Source of the DNA: Mycoplasma buteonis
Lineage (GTDB): Bacteria; Bacillota_I; Bacilli_A; Mycoplasmatales; Metamycoplasmataceae
Direction: 5' to 3'
Assembly: GCF_000733865.1 (NCBI RefSeq)
Contig: NZ_JPOK01000005.1
Location: forward strand, 62,001 to 126,000
DNA: 64,000 nucleotides
The position numbers and the translations under genes are program-made. The first letter of the stretch is position 1, and every line of letters starts with the position of its first letter. This document shows positions 1-13,877 of the stretch, in pieces. The notes beneath the pieces were generated by a model. That model worked only from the letters and a program-made list of their open reading frames with translations, was not told the origin of the DNA and ran no database searches.

Positions 1-1414
1 CATCTTCTTGTGTGACGTTTTTTGAACGATTTAAAATAACATCTGGAGCGCCTTTAGTAATCATGAATTTTTTACCTGCTCCATTATCGACTAAAACTGA
101 CATCATTTTTCTATCACTATCAAATGGTAGTGAAAAGATTTTTTTGTTAGTTTCATAAAATTTTTCGAAACTATTATTATTTTTAATACCAAAACGCAAA
201 ATACCTGTTTCAGTTGGATCTCCAACTTCTTCATATTCACCGTTTTCATTTAAATGAACACTAGCATCACAGCAAGCAACAAAAGCACTTAATGCTTTAG
301 AAGTAGATAATTCTCCTTCTTTTTGTAGTGCATCATAAAATTTCACGACTGTCATTTTATTTTGTGTAAGTGTTCCTGTTTTATCAGAACAAATAACATT
401 AGTAGAACCAAATGTTTCGATTGCAGGGAAAGATTTTACAATAACATTTTCTTTAGTCATTCTAGAAACACCAATTGCAAGCAATACGGTTGTGAAAGTA
501 ATTAACCCTTCCGGTATAGCAGCCACTGCTAATGAAATAGCTATTATTAAAGCATCAGAATATACTTGTGGCTCTTTTCAATTTTCTTCATAGAATAAGT
601 TTGTTAATAAAATTTGTAATACTAATGATACAACAAGTAAAACAATTCCTAAAATACCAAATAACTTACTTAATTTATTTAATTTAACTTGTAGTGGTGT
701 TAAACTTACTTGTTGTTCCTGAATTAGTGAATTAATTTTACCAATTTCAGTATTTGAACCTGTGCTGACAACTTCAGCAACTGCTTTTCCGTTTACTACA
801 TATGTTCCTGAAAAAATTTGATTAATTTTTTCAGCAAGAGGAATAATATCTTCATTTTTTAAAATTTTAACTTCTTTATCAACAGGTGTCGATTCTCCAG
901 TTAAGGCTGATTCTACAACTTTTAAAGAATATGATTCTATTAATCTTGCATCAGATGAAATTGCGTCTCCGGCTTCTACAACCAATAAATCTCCAATTAC
1001 AACTTCATGCGATGGAATTAAAATTAATTTACCATCTCTAATCACTTTAGCATTTAATTCATTTGTTTTTTCTAAAGCTTTGACAGCCTCATCACTTTTA
1101 ACCTCTTGATAAGCACCAAGGGCTGAGTTTAAGGCGACAACAGTTAAAATAATAATTGGTTCTACAAAACTTACGGCTGTTTCGAGCGATGATTTTACTC
1201 CTGTGTTTAATGTTTGATAAATAGCAACACAGAAAGAAATGAATGCAGCAATTAAAAGAAGGATAATCATAAAATCTTTAAATTGACTAAAATAAATTTT
1301 AGCTAAACTTCTTTTTTTATTAGCTTTTAATTGATTAGGTCCATATTTTGCTAATCTTCTTTGAGCTTCTGCACTAGTTAAACCAAAGCTTTTAAATTCT
1401 TGTTTTTCTCCCAT
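1..1414 (-). CDS. P-type cation-transporting ATPase (Ca2+-type), N-terminal part
   Basis: This is the first 471 residues of a P2-type ATPase that pumps cations, probably calcium, across the membrane; the rest lies beyond the window edge. The N-terminal cation ATPase domain (residues 1-60) is followed by two membrane segments, the actuator loop TGES at 172-175, a PEGL motif near residue 300 and the phosphorylation motif DKTGT with Asp344. PEGL is typical of Ca2+/Mn2+ or Na+/K+ pumps rather than heavy-metal pumps. TGA is read as Trp near position 578. The start is ATG at 1414 with AAAGGA upstream. Assignment to Ca2+ is from family knowledge only. Confidence 0.93.
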
Positions 1415-1543
1415 TTTTTCCTTTCTTTATATATCTTATATATAAAATTAATTATATTAAAATCCATGCATCTAAAAAAATTAAATCTTTTTATTTAATT
1501 AAAATTTATTAATTAAATGCACTGTTTTATTTTCTTATAAATA

Positions 1544-1549
1544 TATAAT
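1544..1549 (+). promoter_or_regulatory. -10 box giving a leaderless start for the 938-residue lipoprotein
   Basis: TATAAT lies 7 bases before the ATG at 1557 and no Shine-Dalgarno sequence is present between them. With normal promoter geometry transcription would begin at or next to the start codon. Confidence 0.5.
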
Positions 1550-1556
1550 TAAAATT

Positions 1557-4373
1557 ATGAATAATAAATTAAAAAATAAATTAACTTTATTGCTTTCAAC
1601 TGCCGGTACATTGCCAGTTGCTGTGTTATCTGCAAGCTGTGAAAATAATGAAAAAATTAAAGAACCAAATTACCCTCAAATCACTTTTGGGAAAGGGAAC
1701 TTGACAACTGCAACAGAATTTGTTAATAAATTTAAAGAATTTACAGTTGATGAAAGTTTGAATAATTTAAAGTCAGAAGTTTCAACGTTAGCTAATGATT
1801 TTGAAAAAAGAATTTCGATAAAAGATGATAATCAATTAAATTTAAAATGAGCTGAGCAAATTTATAACATCTTATATTTAAATATAGTTATGCAAACATT
1901 AGATGTGGCTTTTAGTTTTATGCAAAATGAAGGTAATTCTTTAGATAAAAGAGCTATTACTGTTTATATTAATGCTTTTGAAGTTCCTGATAATTCAAAC
2001 AGTGAATTAGCAACCTTGCTAAGTAAAGTTCAAAATGATTTAAAGTCTGAAGATTATAATTTTGAACAAAATAAATTAGAAATCCAAAAATTATTTTTAT
2101 TAAGTGCTAAAAACTTATTGCAAAATGTTAGTGATAAAAATTATATTTTTCAAATTCAAACATTAAATTTTTTATCAAATTTAATTAGCAATAATGCAAA
2201 TATGCTTACAGAAAGTATTCAGGAATATCCTTTTTTAAATATTTTAGTTTCGCAAGCTACTGAAATGGTTAATGGAGTAAATTCTAAAATAAAGTCAGTT
2301 ACAAAACCACAGGATTTTTATACCAAAAAAGAAATGCTTGATTTAATACTAAAAGCAGCAAATTGATATAATAAAACAATTAGTTTTTTAACTACAAAAT
2401 CTAATTTTAAGAATTTTTCAATTTTAACTTCTCATTTTGAAAATAACAATAAATTTCATCAAGATTTTGAAAAACAAATTCAAAAAATTGACAATACTCA
2501 AAATGAATTGAAAAATTTAACAAGTACTACTTATAGTCAAAATAAAATTTATTTAGCATTAGAAAAATCTAGTGAAAGTTTAAAATATATTGAACAAAAT
2601 AGTAAAGGTGAAATTTCTTTTTCGGATGAATTAGTACTAAATAGTGTTAATTTAGGTTATACTGGAGAATACTCGAATTTATATAATGTTATTATTAATA
2701 ATTTAGCTACAAGCATTAATGAATTACTAAGTTTTTTAGGTACAAATGTTTTAAATTCTGCAAAAGAATTTGTGAAAAAAGAAAATAATCAGGCTAACGA
2801 TATAAAATCTCAAAATCCTATTGAGCTTTTATATTTTTACGATAATAATTATGTTGAATTTCTAAAAAACATTGATAGTTTAGCTCAAAAAAATAATTTT
2901 TCAAACTTAGAAGAAATTAAAACATATTATGAAGCATTACTTAACCAATTTGCTAAGGTTTACCAAAACTATTTAGGTTATTTATTACCTTATTCTGAAA
3001 AACTAGGACAAGAATTTCAAAAAGCTATACAAAAATTTGGAATTATAAGTTCATTATTTCCTGTTTTAGATTTTTTTGATGTTTCCGTATCTGCTTTAAA
3101 GGAATACACTGAACAAAATAAGCCTAATATTTTCGAAGAATATTCACAAAAGTTTAATTCTGTTGCGAAAACATTTGAAAACTTCTTTTTAAATCCAACT
3201 CAAGAAACTAATAAGCTAATCTTTAATAAAATTCAGGAATTAAATTTAAATTTAAGTCAATTCTATGAACAAAAATTCTCAGATTCAAACATTTTACCAA
3301 CTTTAAATTATTTTGAATCATACGATGATTTTGAATCATTTTTAAATTTAACAGATGCTAACAATTTATTAGATAAAGAAATTCAGGATATTGAAAGAGT
3401 AAAATTACCAGAAGCTGAAAAAAGTAATAATACTCAGAATGTTGAATTATTAAAACGAAATTTACTCGAAAATAAACTTTTAAAATCAATTTCTGATACT
3501 CAAGGATTAAATCATGAATTTATACCTACTTTAGAAACTAATTTAAATTTAGGACATTTAATTTTAAGTAATAATACTTTTAAAAACCAAAATACTGACA
3601 ACCAAAATAATTCTTTAATTTCAAAGCTAGATTTTAGAACTTATATTTTAGATCAATCTTTTGGAGCAAGTGATGATTGAGATAATAAGTTAAAAAATAC
3701 TTTTCTCAAAGATGATTTAGAAAAAGTTTATCTTTTACAGTTTAATTTAAGCCTTAGTAAAATGGAAAGTATTGGTTTTTCACCACTTACTGTTTACGGT
3801 AATTTAATTACAGGTGATAAAATTTATAATTTTGTTAATTTACAGTCTCTGTCAGCGCAAGATTTTAATATTTCACAAGAAAATAATCAATTAAATGTAA
3901 ATTTTAATTTAGTAAAAACTTTAAATAATAAAGTAATACCTAATAATTTACTAAAAGTGCTTAACGGAAATGAACTTTTTGCTTTTAATCAAGATCTTAC
4001 TAAAGATTCCGCTTTAAATTTATCAATTATTTTTAAAATTAGCAAGCAAGAATATGACTTATTAGAAAATTATAAGCAAATTGCAATACCTAGAAATATT
4101 TCTGCTGTTTTTTATTACCTAAAAACATTGTCTTTAAATGATAAAACAAACTTATTAAAAGAAGTATCTGCTAAGTTAATTGAATTTATTAATTTAAATA
4201 ACTTTGATATTCAATTAGATAGTTTGAAGCAACTTTTAGGTTTAGAAATAAAAAATGATGAACAATTTGTTAAGTTGTTAAATACTTTCAAGGTTGTTTA
4301 TTCAAATACGCAAAGTAAAGTAGAGGAGCATAACACAACCCAAAGAGTTTCTAGCACTATAACATTAAAGTAA
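1557..4373 (+). CDS. large lipoprotein, 938 aa, unknown function
   Basis: The protein begins with a lipoprotein signal peptide: a lysine/asparagine-rich n-region, a hydrophobic core and the lipobox SASC with the lipidated Cys28. The mature protein is hydrophilic, rich in Asn, Lys, Leu and Phe, largely helical in appearance, and has no recognisable catalytic motif. It reads continuously through four or more TGA Trp codons (for example at 1848, 2364 and 3678) to TAA at 4371. It is probably anchored on the outer face of the membrane. No Shine-Dalgarno is visible before the ATG; a -10 box lies 7 bases upstream. The gene stands alone and ends in a terminator that contains its stop codon. I do not recognise the family. 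Confidence 0.88.
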
Positions 4374-4393
4374 TCTATTAGATTACTTTTTTT
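4367..4393 (+). terminator. Rho-independent terminator
   Basis: A 10-bp inverted repeat (AAAGTAATCT / AGATTACTTT) with a 3-base loop is followed by a run of T. The TAA stop of the lipoprotein lies inside the stem. Confidence 0.8.
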
Positions 4394-4498
4394 GTAAAAA
4401 TCTTTCATACTTATACAAAATTTAAAATGTTTTTATTAAGAAGTATTATCATTTTAATTAATTAAACATTTTTTATTAAAATTTAGTTGAGGATAAAT

Positions 4499-5181
4499 AT
4501 GAACAAAAAACTAAATCTTTTTGTCTTTTTACAGTTAAAAAGAATATATAAAAATAACCGTTTTGAAAATTTAAAAAATATTAAAGTTGATAAAAATATT
4601 TATGCAAATTTAATTGAATATAGTATCAAATCTAAACAATTTTATTTAATTACAAGCGCATTTTTATTATTCATGACATTTGTAATTTGTTTTATTAGTG
4701 TGTTTTTTACTAAATCTATTTTTCCTGAATTTAGTTTTTTTCAAGAAAAATCAGATATTCAAGTTATGTTAATTTTTAATTTTATTTCAATTTTTGTGTT
4801 TGACATAGTGTTGTTAATAGCTTTTTTATCCACTTAAATAACTTTATCTTTTCCATAAAAATAATTAAAGAGTTAGAACAATTAGAAAAAAACAATCCAA
4901 ATTTATCAGAAGAAAACCATATTAAACATTTAATTTTTACAGAAAATACAAGTGTAGCTGAAAAAACAGATTTATTTAGAGAAAAATATACTTTATATCC
5001 TTCAAAACTAAAAAATAAAGGAAAAAGTATTGATAATGCTTTTTTTCAATTAACATCTGATCGAAAAACATTTCTTTATCTTTTTATGTTTTTAGTTCAT
5101 TCTGGTTACAAATTTAAAGAACTTGAAAACACTTCACTTGAAAATTTTGCTGATGACTATAATAGAATCTTTAAAAATTAA
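4499..5181 (+). pseudogene. frameshifted copy of small membrane protein
   Basis: This is a second copy of the intact gene at 6712-7401, with near-identical N and C termini. The frame opens at ATG 4499 with GAGG upstream, encodes a basic N-terminus and two hydrophobic segments, and then stops at 4835-4837. Adding one T to the T6 run at 4822-4827 restores the frame, giving 227 residues against 229 in the intact copy and the same order of segments. A longer frame from TTG 4487 exists but the paralogue supports 4499. It could be a decayed duplicate, a slipped-strand off state or a base-calling error. Function unknown. Confidence 0.75.
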
Positions 5182-5318
5182 ATAAACATAAATACTCCAT
5201 TTAATTAGTAAAAGTTTTAGTTACTTTTGTGGAAATATTTCACATTTATGTAAATTTTTGAATTTTATATTTAATAAGTATTATGATTATTTTATATGAA
5301 AAATAGCGAGGTTAATTA

Positions 5319-6709
5319 ATGAAAATAAAAGTTCTCGATACTTTTAATATATTAAGTGCACCTGCTGAAATTACAAATTCAGTTATGCCTAACACAGTTC
5401 AAACTGTAAATACAACTGTAAAGACAGAAAATCAGGTGAAAGCAGATGATTTTATTAAAAAATTTCAACAAAATATTTATCAAAGCAAAAATAAAACTCT
5501 TGAAAAAATAAGTAAAAACATTTTAGATAATAAAATGTCAACTTCAAAAGTAATAAAAAATATTAATGAAAATGATAAAGAAAACTTATTTAATTTAGCT
5601 AAGGAACAAATTAAAAATTCTAATTTCAGTGAGGATGAAAAAAATAATTTTTTAACAAAATTAGAAAAAAATAAAAATGACTTTTTGGAAAGAGCTGCAA
5701 AAGAAATAAAAAATGTTGTAGTTCAGCATAAAGAAAACTTGAAGGTTACTCAAAAAAATCAAAATATAAGTTAACACAAACAGAAATAAAGACAATCAAA
5801 ACTTCTTTAAAAGATAATTTTGAAATAAATGATGATGGCGGAATAAATTCTAAAAAAATTCTTGTTAAAATTCAGGAACTTACAAGAGTCAAAACATTTT
5901 TAGAAACTAAAGTTAAATATGCTAATGATGAATTAGAACGTTTAGAAAAGAATAGATTAATATTAATTAGTTCAGCTTTAGCTTTTTCCGTTGCGTCTAC
6001 AATAGGATTTATTTTTGGATTATTTTCTTTTGGTGTTGGTAGTGCAATCGGCTTGGGTACCGCAGCAGTAGCGTCGGGTTTTTCAATTGCTGCATCTTTT
6101 TTGTCTTCTTTGATTTCTGATTATAGCAATATAGTAGGATCTGTAAAAGATTTAATAAAAAATATAAAAACTGATGACACACTAGATATAATTCCTGCAT
6201 TAATAGGGCCGGCTCCTTTATTAAGCAAATCTATTAAAGCAACAAAAATAATTTCAAAATCGATTTCTTATGCTTCTTCAGGTGCTTCAAATGTTTTTGA
6301 ACCAGGTGCTACTGAAGTTTTAGGTCTAGCGTCTGCTTTGATTAGTGTTGGTATCGATTCTTATAAAGTAAATGAAATTCGTAATCATTTATCTGAGATA
6401 AGAAATAATTCTATATTAATTTCTGAAAAAATTCAAGAAATATATTTGTATATTAATTCACAAAGAAAAAACGAATGAGTTGTTGTTAACGAAACAAAGT
6501 TAAATAAAAAATATGATGAAGGTGGAATTGGTGGAAGAAACTTACACTTTCAAAATTTACTTACAAATGAAATTCTTTCTATTTCTGAAATGCTAAATAA
6601 ACCAAAATCTTGATTAGATTTATATAATTTAGAAAAGGTTCATAGTAAAACCAGAGGATGATACATAAGAAAAAAACCAAATTCAATAAAAGAAGATAAT
6701 TTAGGATAA
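5319..6709 (+). pseudogene. hydrophobic-hairpin protein, frameshifted (toxin-like architecture)
   Basis: The reading frame starts at ATG 5319 (CGAGG upstream) and stops at 5772. The next frame is open from about 5757 to TAA 6707, so one extra A in the A7 run at 5752-5758 would give a single 463-residue protein. Residues 1-205 are charged and helical, residues about 213-267 form a long glycine-containing hydrophobic double segment, and the C-terminal third is polar with a second weakly hydrophobic stretch. There is no signal peptide. The stop is 2 bases before the start of a small membrane protein, so they are probably co-transcribed. Helical domain plus buried hydrophobic hairpin resembles alpha-pore-forming proteins, but I recognise no family. 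Confidence 0.6.
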
Positions 6710-6711
6710 AT

Positions 6712-7401
6712 ATGAATAAAAAATTAAATCTTTTTGTCTTTTTACAGTTAAAAAGACTATATAAAAATAACCGTTTTGAAAATTTAAAAAATATTAAAGT
6801 TGATAAAAATATTTATGTAAATTTAATTGAATATAGTAAAAAAGTTAAACAAATGTATTTAATTACAAGTGCATTTTTATTATTAATATCAGTTGCAAGT
6901 GTTTTCATCAGTTTGTTTCTCACTAAAACAATTTTTGGCGATTTTATTACATTTGACAAAACTAATGCAAATACACGTGTTATGTTAGTTTTTAATGTTT
7001 TTCTTATTTTTGTGATGGATTTACTATTGTTTATTGCGTTTTCTATGCACTTAAGTATTTTTATCTTTTCTATAAAAATACTTAAAGCATTAGAAGAATT
7101 GGAAAAAAATAATCCAAATTTATCAGAAGAAAGACATATTAAATATTTAATTTTTACAGAAAAAACAGACGAAACTGAAAAAACAGATTTATTTAGAGAT
7201 AAATATACTTTATACTCTCCAGAACAAAAAAATAAAAGAAAAGGTATTGAAAATGCTTTTTTCAAATTCGCATCTGATCAAAAAACACTTCTTTATCTTT
7301 TTATGTTTTTAGTTCATTCTGGTTACAAATTTAAAGAACTTGAAAACACTTCACTTGAAAACTTTGCTGATGATTATAATAAACTATTTGAAACTAAATA
7401 A
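6712..7401 (+). CDS. small membrane protein, 229 aa, paralogue of 4499-5181
   Basis: The protein has a basic cytoplasmic N-terminus, two clear hydrophobic segments (about residues 47-68 and 92-125, the second long enough for a hairpin) and a charged C-terminal domain. TAAGGA-like spacing (AGGA at 6703) precedes the ATG, which follows the stop of the hydrophobic-hairpin gene by two bases. A frameshifted copy lies on the other side of that gene. The pairing of a possible membrane-active protein with a small membrane protein suggests an immunity or partner role, which is inference only. No known domain was recognised. Confidence 0.75.
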   Translation: MNKKLNLFVFLQLKRLYKNNRFENLKNIKVDKNIYVNLIEYSKKVKQMYLITSAFLLLISVASVFISLFLTKTIFGDFITFDKTNANTRVMLVFNVFLIFVMDLLLFIAFSMHLSIFIFSIKILKALEELEKNNPNLSEERHIKYLIFTEKTDETEKTDLFRDKYTLYSPEQKNKRKGIENAFFKFASDQKTLLYLFMFLVHSGYKFKELENTSLENFADDYNKLFETK

Positions 7402-7406
7402 ACATA

Positions 7407-7435
7407 AAACTTGCATTCAATTGGTGCAAGTTTTT
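7407..7435 (+). terminator. Rho-independent terminator
   Basis: AAACTTGCA and TGCAAGTTT form a 9-bp stem followed by T5, directly after the small membrane protein. A degraded version of the same 3' region follows the first copy near 5200. Confidence 0.75.
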
Positions 7436-7462
7436 AGTTACTTTTTGTAAAAACTTTTTTGA

Positions 7463-7468
7463 TATAAT
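7463..7468 (+). promoter_or_regulatory. -10 box of the lipoprotein at 7493
   Basis: TATAAT lies 24 bases before the ATG and is followed by a good AAGGAG ribosome binding site at 7482-7487. Confidence 0.55.
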
Positions 7469-7492
7469 TAACAAAACATAAAAGGAGAATTA

Positions 7493-9373
7493 ATGAAATT
7501 TAAAAATAAAATCCATTCATTATTATTTAGTTCACTTGCTGCACTTTCTACACCACTTGTTATTTTATCTGCTGCTTGTGGTAATACAGATAAAACAGTA
7601 CAAAATAATGACAAACAAAACGATACAACACAAAATGTTGATGTACAAAATACAAATGATTCAAATACACAAAACGGAGATACAAAACAACCTGAAACCA
7701 CTACTCCTTCAGAACCAGTTCAAAATAATCCTGAACAACCAGTAGATAATGTAAGCAATGATGAGACAAATCCTGCAGGTACAACAGATAATCCGAATGA
7801 TCAAAATACTGGAACAGCAAACACTGATTCTACAGTTGATACTAGAGAAGTATTTGAGTTACAAGAAAATTTAGTAAATAAATTTATGCAAATTGAATTT
7901 TTTGATGAAGTTGAAACAATTAAAACAGCTAGAGGATTATTTAATGCTAAGTTTCAAAATGCTTCAACACAATCTCAAAAAGAAGCTTTAATTAGAGATT
8001 TTCATGAAAAATTATTAAAAATCCAAAACGCTTATAATAAAACGAATATTTTACAATCAATTAAAAAAGAAATTAAATATATTCAATCTCTTTATGTTAA
8101 AACTTGATGATTTTCTAATCCGTTAAAAGAACGTGCTTATAAATTATTAACAACAATTACAATCAAGCCAACCGATACTTCAGTTGAAGCTGCTTCTACA
8201 TTACTTACCGTTTTAGCTTTAAAAAATGATTACAAAAAATTAGAAGCTAAATTTAATAAGTATTTAGATTTAATTCAAACAAGAAATGCTTTAGTTGCTC
8301 TTTATGCTCGTTTATCAGATTCGGTTGTTAGCAAATTAGACCAAGAGCAACAAAAGAAAGCTAATAAATTTAAAGAAGATTACAACACAATCGTTAGAAC
8401 TAAAACTGTTAAAAACGGCAAAAATGTTTATTCATATAAAGTTTTATTTAGCAACTCAATTGAAGAAATGGAAGCTAACATTGTTGAAATGAAAGCTTTT
8501 ACAGCTCAAGCATTAGTTGATGTAGTTCCGAGCGTTGTTAAAACAATGAAAAATTTAATGCTTACAAACAGTAAAAAAGCAGAATACAAACTAGGTTACT
8601 ACGCTGAGTACAAAAAATTACTTGACGAAGGTGCTAATTTACAGTTAAGTTCGCAACCAACAGAAGCAGAAATTAAAGCTGTTTTTGATAAATATGTTGA
8701 AGCAAATAATAAAAAAACAGACATTGAAAATGAATTATTTGCTATTTCAGGAAAAGTAAAAGAGGCTTTACCTCAAAGAGCATTTACTTTAAGCATTAAT
8801 GTTCGTAGCTTAGAAGATCAATTATCTGCCGGTGAAGAATTAGTTTGATTATATAAATCTAAGTTATCAGATGGAAGTACACCAGAGAAATTATTTGTTA
8901 GTTCACTAGCTCCAGAACTTCCTATTGCTTACCAAACCGAAGAAGGATTATTACAGTACAATAAGTTTAAGGATTTAAGAGCTTTAATTCTAAAAGATTT
9001 ATTTGTTTTAAATAATGATTCATTCACTAATACTAAATTTTATGAAACAAAAGGTTCAGAAGCTGCAAATGGTACTAAAATATTGGTAACATACTTGATG
9101 AATTCAATTGATTTTGCAATTCAAGTAGGAATTATGAATGACACAGTTTATAACTTTTTACGTGGTTATGCAGAACAAACTCAATTTAGTTTTCCTACTA
9201 TTCCTTATTTTTCATACACATATGATAAATCAGTTTTAGATCGTGAAGTAGGAACAGGTTCATCACGTCCAACAGTGGTGGTTCACACGAAATTTAATTT
9301 AATCAGCAATTTTGCTGATTTTTCTTTACTTCTGATTAAAAAATCTAGATTGATTAGTCAAAAAACATTATAA
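7493..9373 (+). CDS. lipoprotein, 626 aa, with Thr/Asn/Pro-rich linker
   Basis: A lipoprotein signal peptide ends at the lipobox SAAC with Cys29. A low-complexity linker rich in Asn, Thr, Gln, Asp and Pro (about residues 30-115) carries the globular part away from the membrane. The rest is helical and unrecognised. The frame is continuous through Trp TGA codons at 8105, 8108 and 8846. The last 24 codons run through a terminator hairpin (9301-9327), which is unusual. A one-base insertion near 9276 would instead end the protein with a Gly-rich tail and a TAA at about 9295, so the annotated C-terminus may be a frameshift product. Likely surface-exposed; function unknown. Confidence 0.82.
9301..9327 (+). 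terminator. terminator inside the 3' end of the lipoprotein frame
   Basis: AATCAGCAA and TTGCTGATT pair with a 2-base gap and are followed by TTTTCTTT. It overlaps the apparent coding sequence of the lipoprotein. Confidence 0.65.
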
Positions 9374-9374
9374 T
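9369..9374 (+). promoter_or_regulatory. -10 box giving a leaderless start for the GntR regulator
   Basis: TATAAT ends 6 bases before ATG 9381 and there is no Shine-Dalgarno, so the transcript should begin at the start codon. Confidence 0.5.
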
Positions 9375-9380
9375 AATTAC

Positions 9381-10052
9381 ATGGAAAAAAATAAGTACAA
9401 AAACAAAACTTGTCAAATTACGGAATACTTAATGGATTTAATTAAATCTGGTAAAGTTCCAACAAATAAAATAATGCCTAGTGAACACCAATTAATGCAC
9501 AAATTTGATTGTTCACGTAATATTGTAGTTGCTGCATATCAAAAACTTACTTCACTAGGTGCCGTGTATTCAATTTCAAAAAGAGGACATTTTGTTGCTG
9601 AAAATTTTCATAATTTAATTAAACCGCTTTCTTTTTTATTTAAATCAAATCATGAAACAGGTAGTGAAATTTTAAATGTTAATGAATTACCACAATGAAT
9701 GATTGATAAACATATTATTTTTCTGGACGGATTTCGTGTCTTTGAGAAAAAATATTTTGATGAAGAAAATCAAATAGCAGATGGAATGGTGTATATTTCA
9801 ACTAAGCATATATACGAAAATGATGAAATTGATTTTGAAAAACCGATTATTGATTTTTTAATTAAGAAAAATGCAGTGTTAAATATTGTTTATCACCTTA
9901 TTTTTGAACCTATTGAAAAGTATGGTTCTAATCCATCTTTAGCGGTTAGATTTTTTGGTTATGATAACGAAAGTATTTCCATAGCTGGAAAATTTTATAT
10001 TGATCCAAATTATTTTGAATTTTATCACCAAGAGTTTTCGCTATTAGGTTAG
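9381..10052 (+). CDS. GntR-family transcriptional regulator
   Basis: The protein has 223 residues. Its N-terminal 70 residues are a winged helix of the GntR type: a helix, the PSEHQLMHKFDCSRNIVVAA recognition region and a wing ending in RGHFV. The C-terminal 140 residues look like a UTRA effector-binding domain, which in this family binds small molecules such as sugar phosphates. One TGA Trp codon at 9696 joins the two halves. It lies directly before the alpha-glucan operon and most likely represses it until a maltodextrin-derived ligand appears. No Shine-Dalgarno is present; a TATAAT box is 6 bases before the ATG. TreR is the best-known relative, but the ligand here cannot be read from sequence. 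Confidence 0.88.
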
Positions 10053-10070
10053 TTATAGCCTAATTTTTTT
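10043..10070 (+). terminator. terminator after the GntR gene
   Basis: ATTAGG and CCTAAT form a short stem with a 10-base loop, followed by T7; the gene's TAG stop is in the loop. It separates the regulator from the operon it may control. Confidence 0.6.
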
Positions 10071-10193
10071 ATTATTTTTTAATTAAAAAACTAATAAAAA
10101 TTTGATAGTAATTCTTGTTTATTTGTATTGAACCATCAAGATATTTTGTTAAAAAAATGCTCCAAGTTTATTAAAAATTATAATTATATTACG

Positions 10194-13869
<3,676 letters not shown>

Positions 13870-13877
13870 AGGTAGCA

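Noticed and set aside
6009-6200. Minus-strand 63-codon frame within the hydrophobic-hairpin gene
   Set aside because: It is antisense to a frame with clear coding character and has no ribosome binding site.
10128-10193. TTG start 22 codons upstream for the pullulanase
   Set aside because: It lacks a Shine-Dalgarno and a TATAAT box lies between it and ATG 10194, so the later start is preferred, though not proven.
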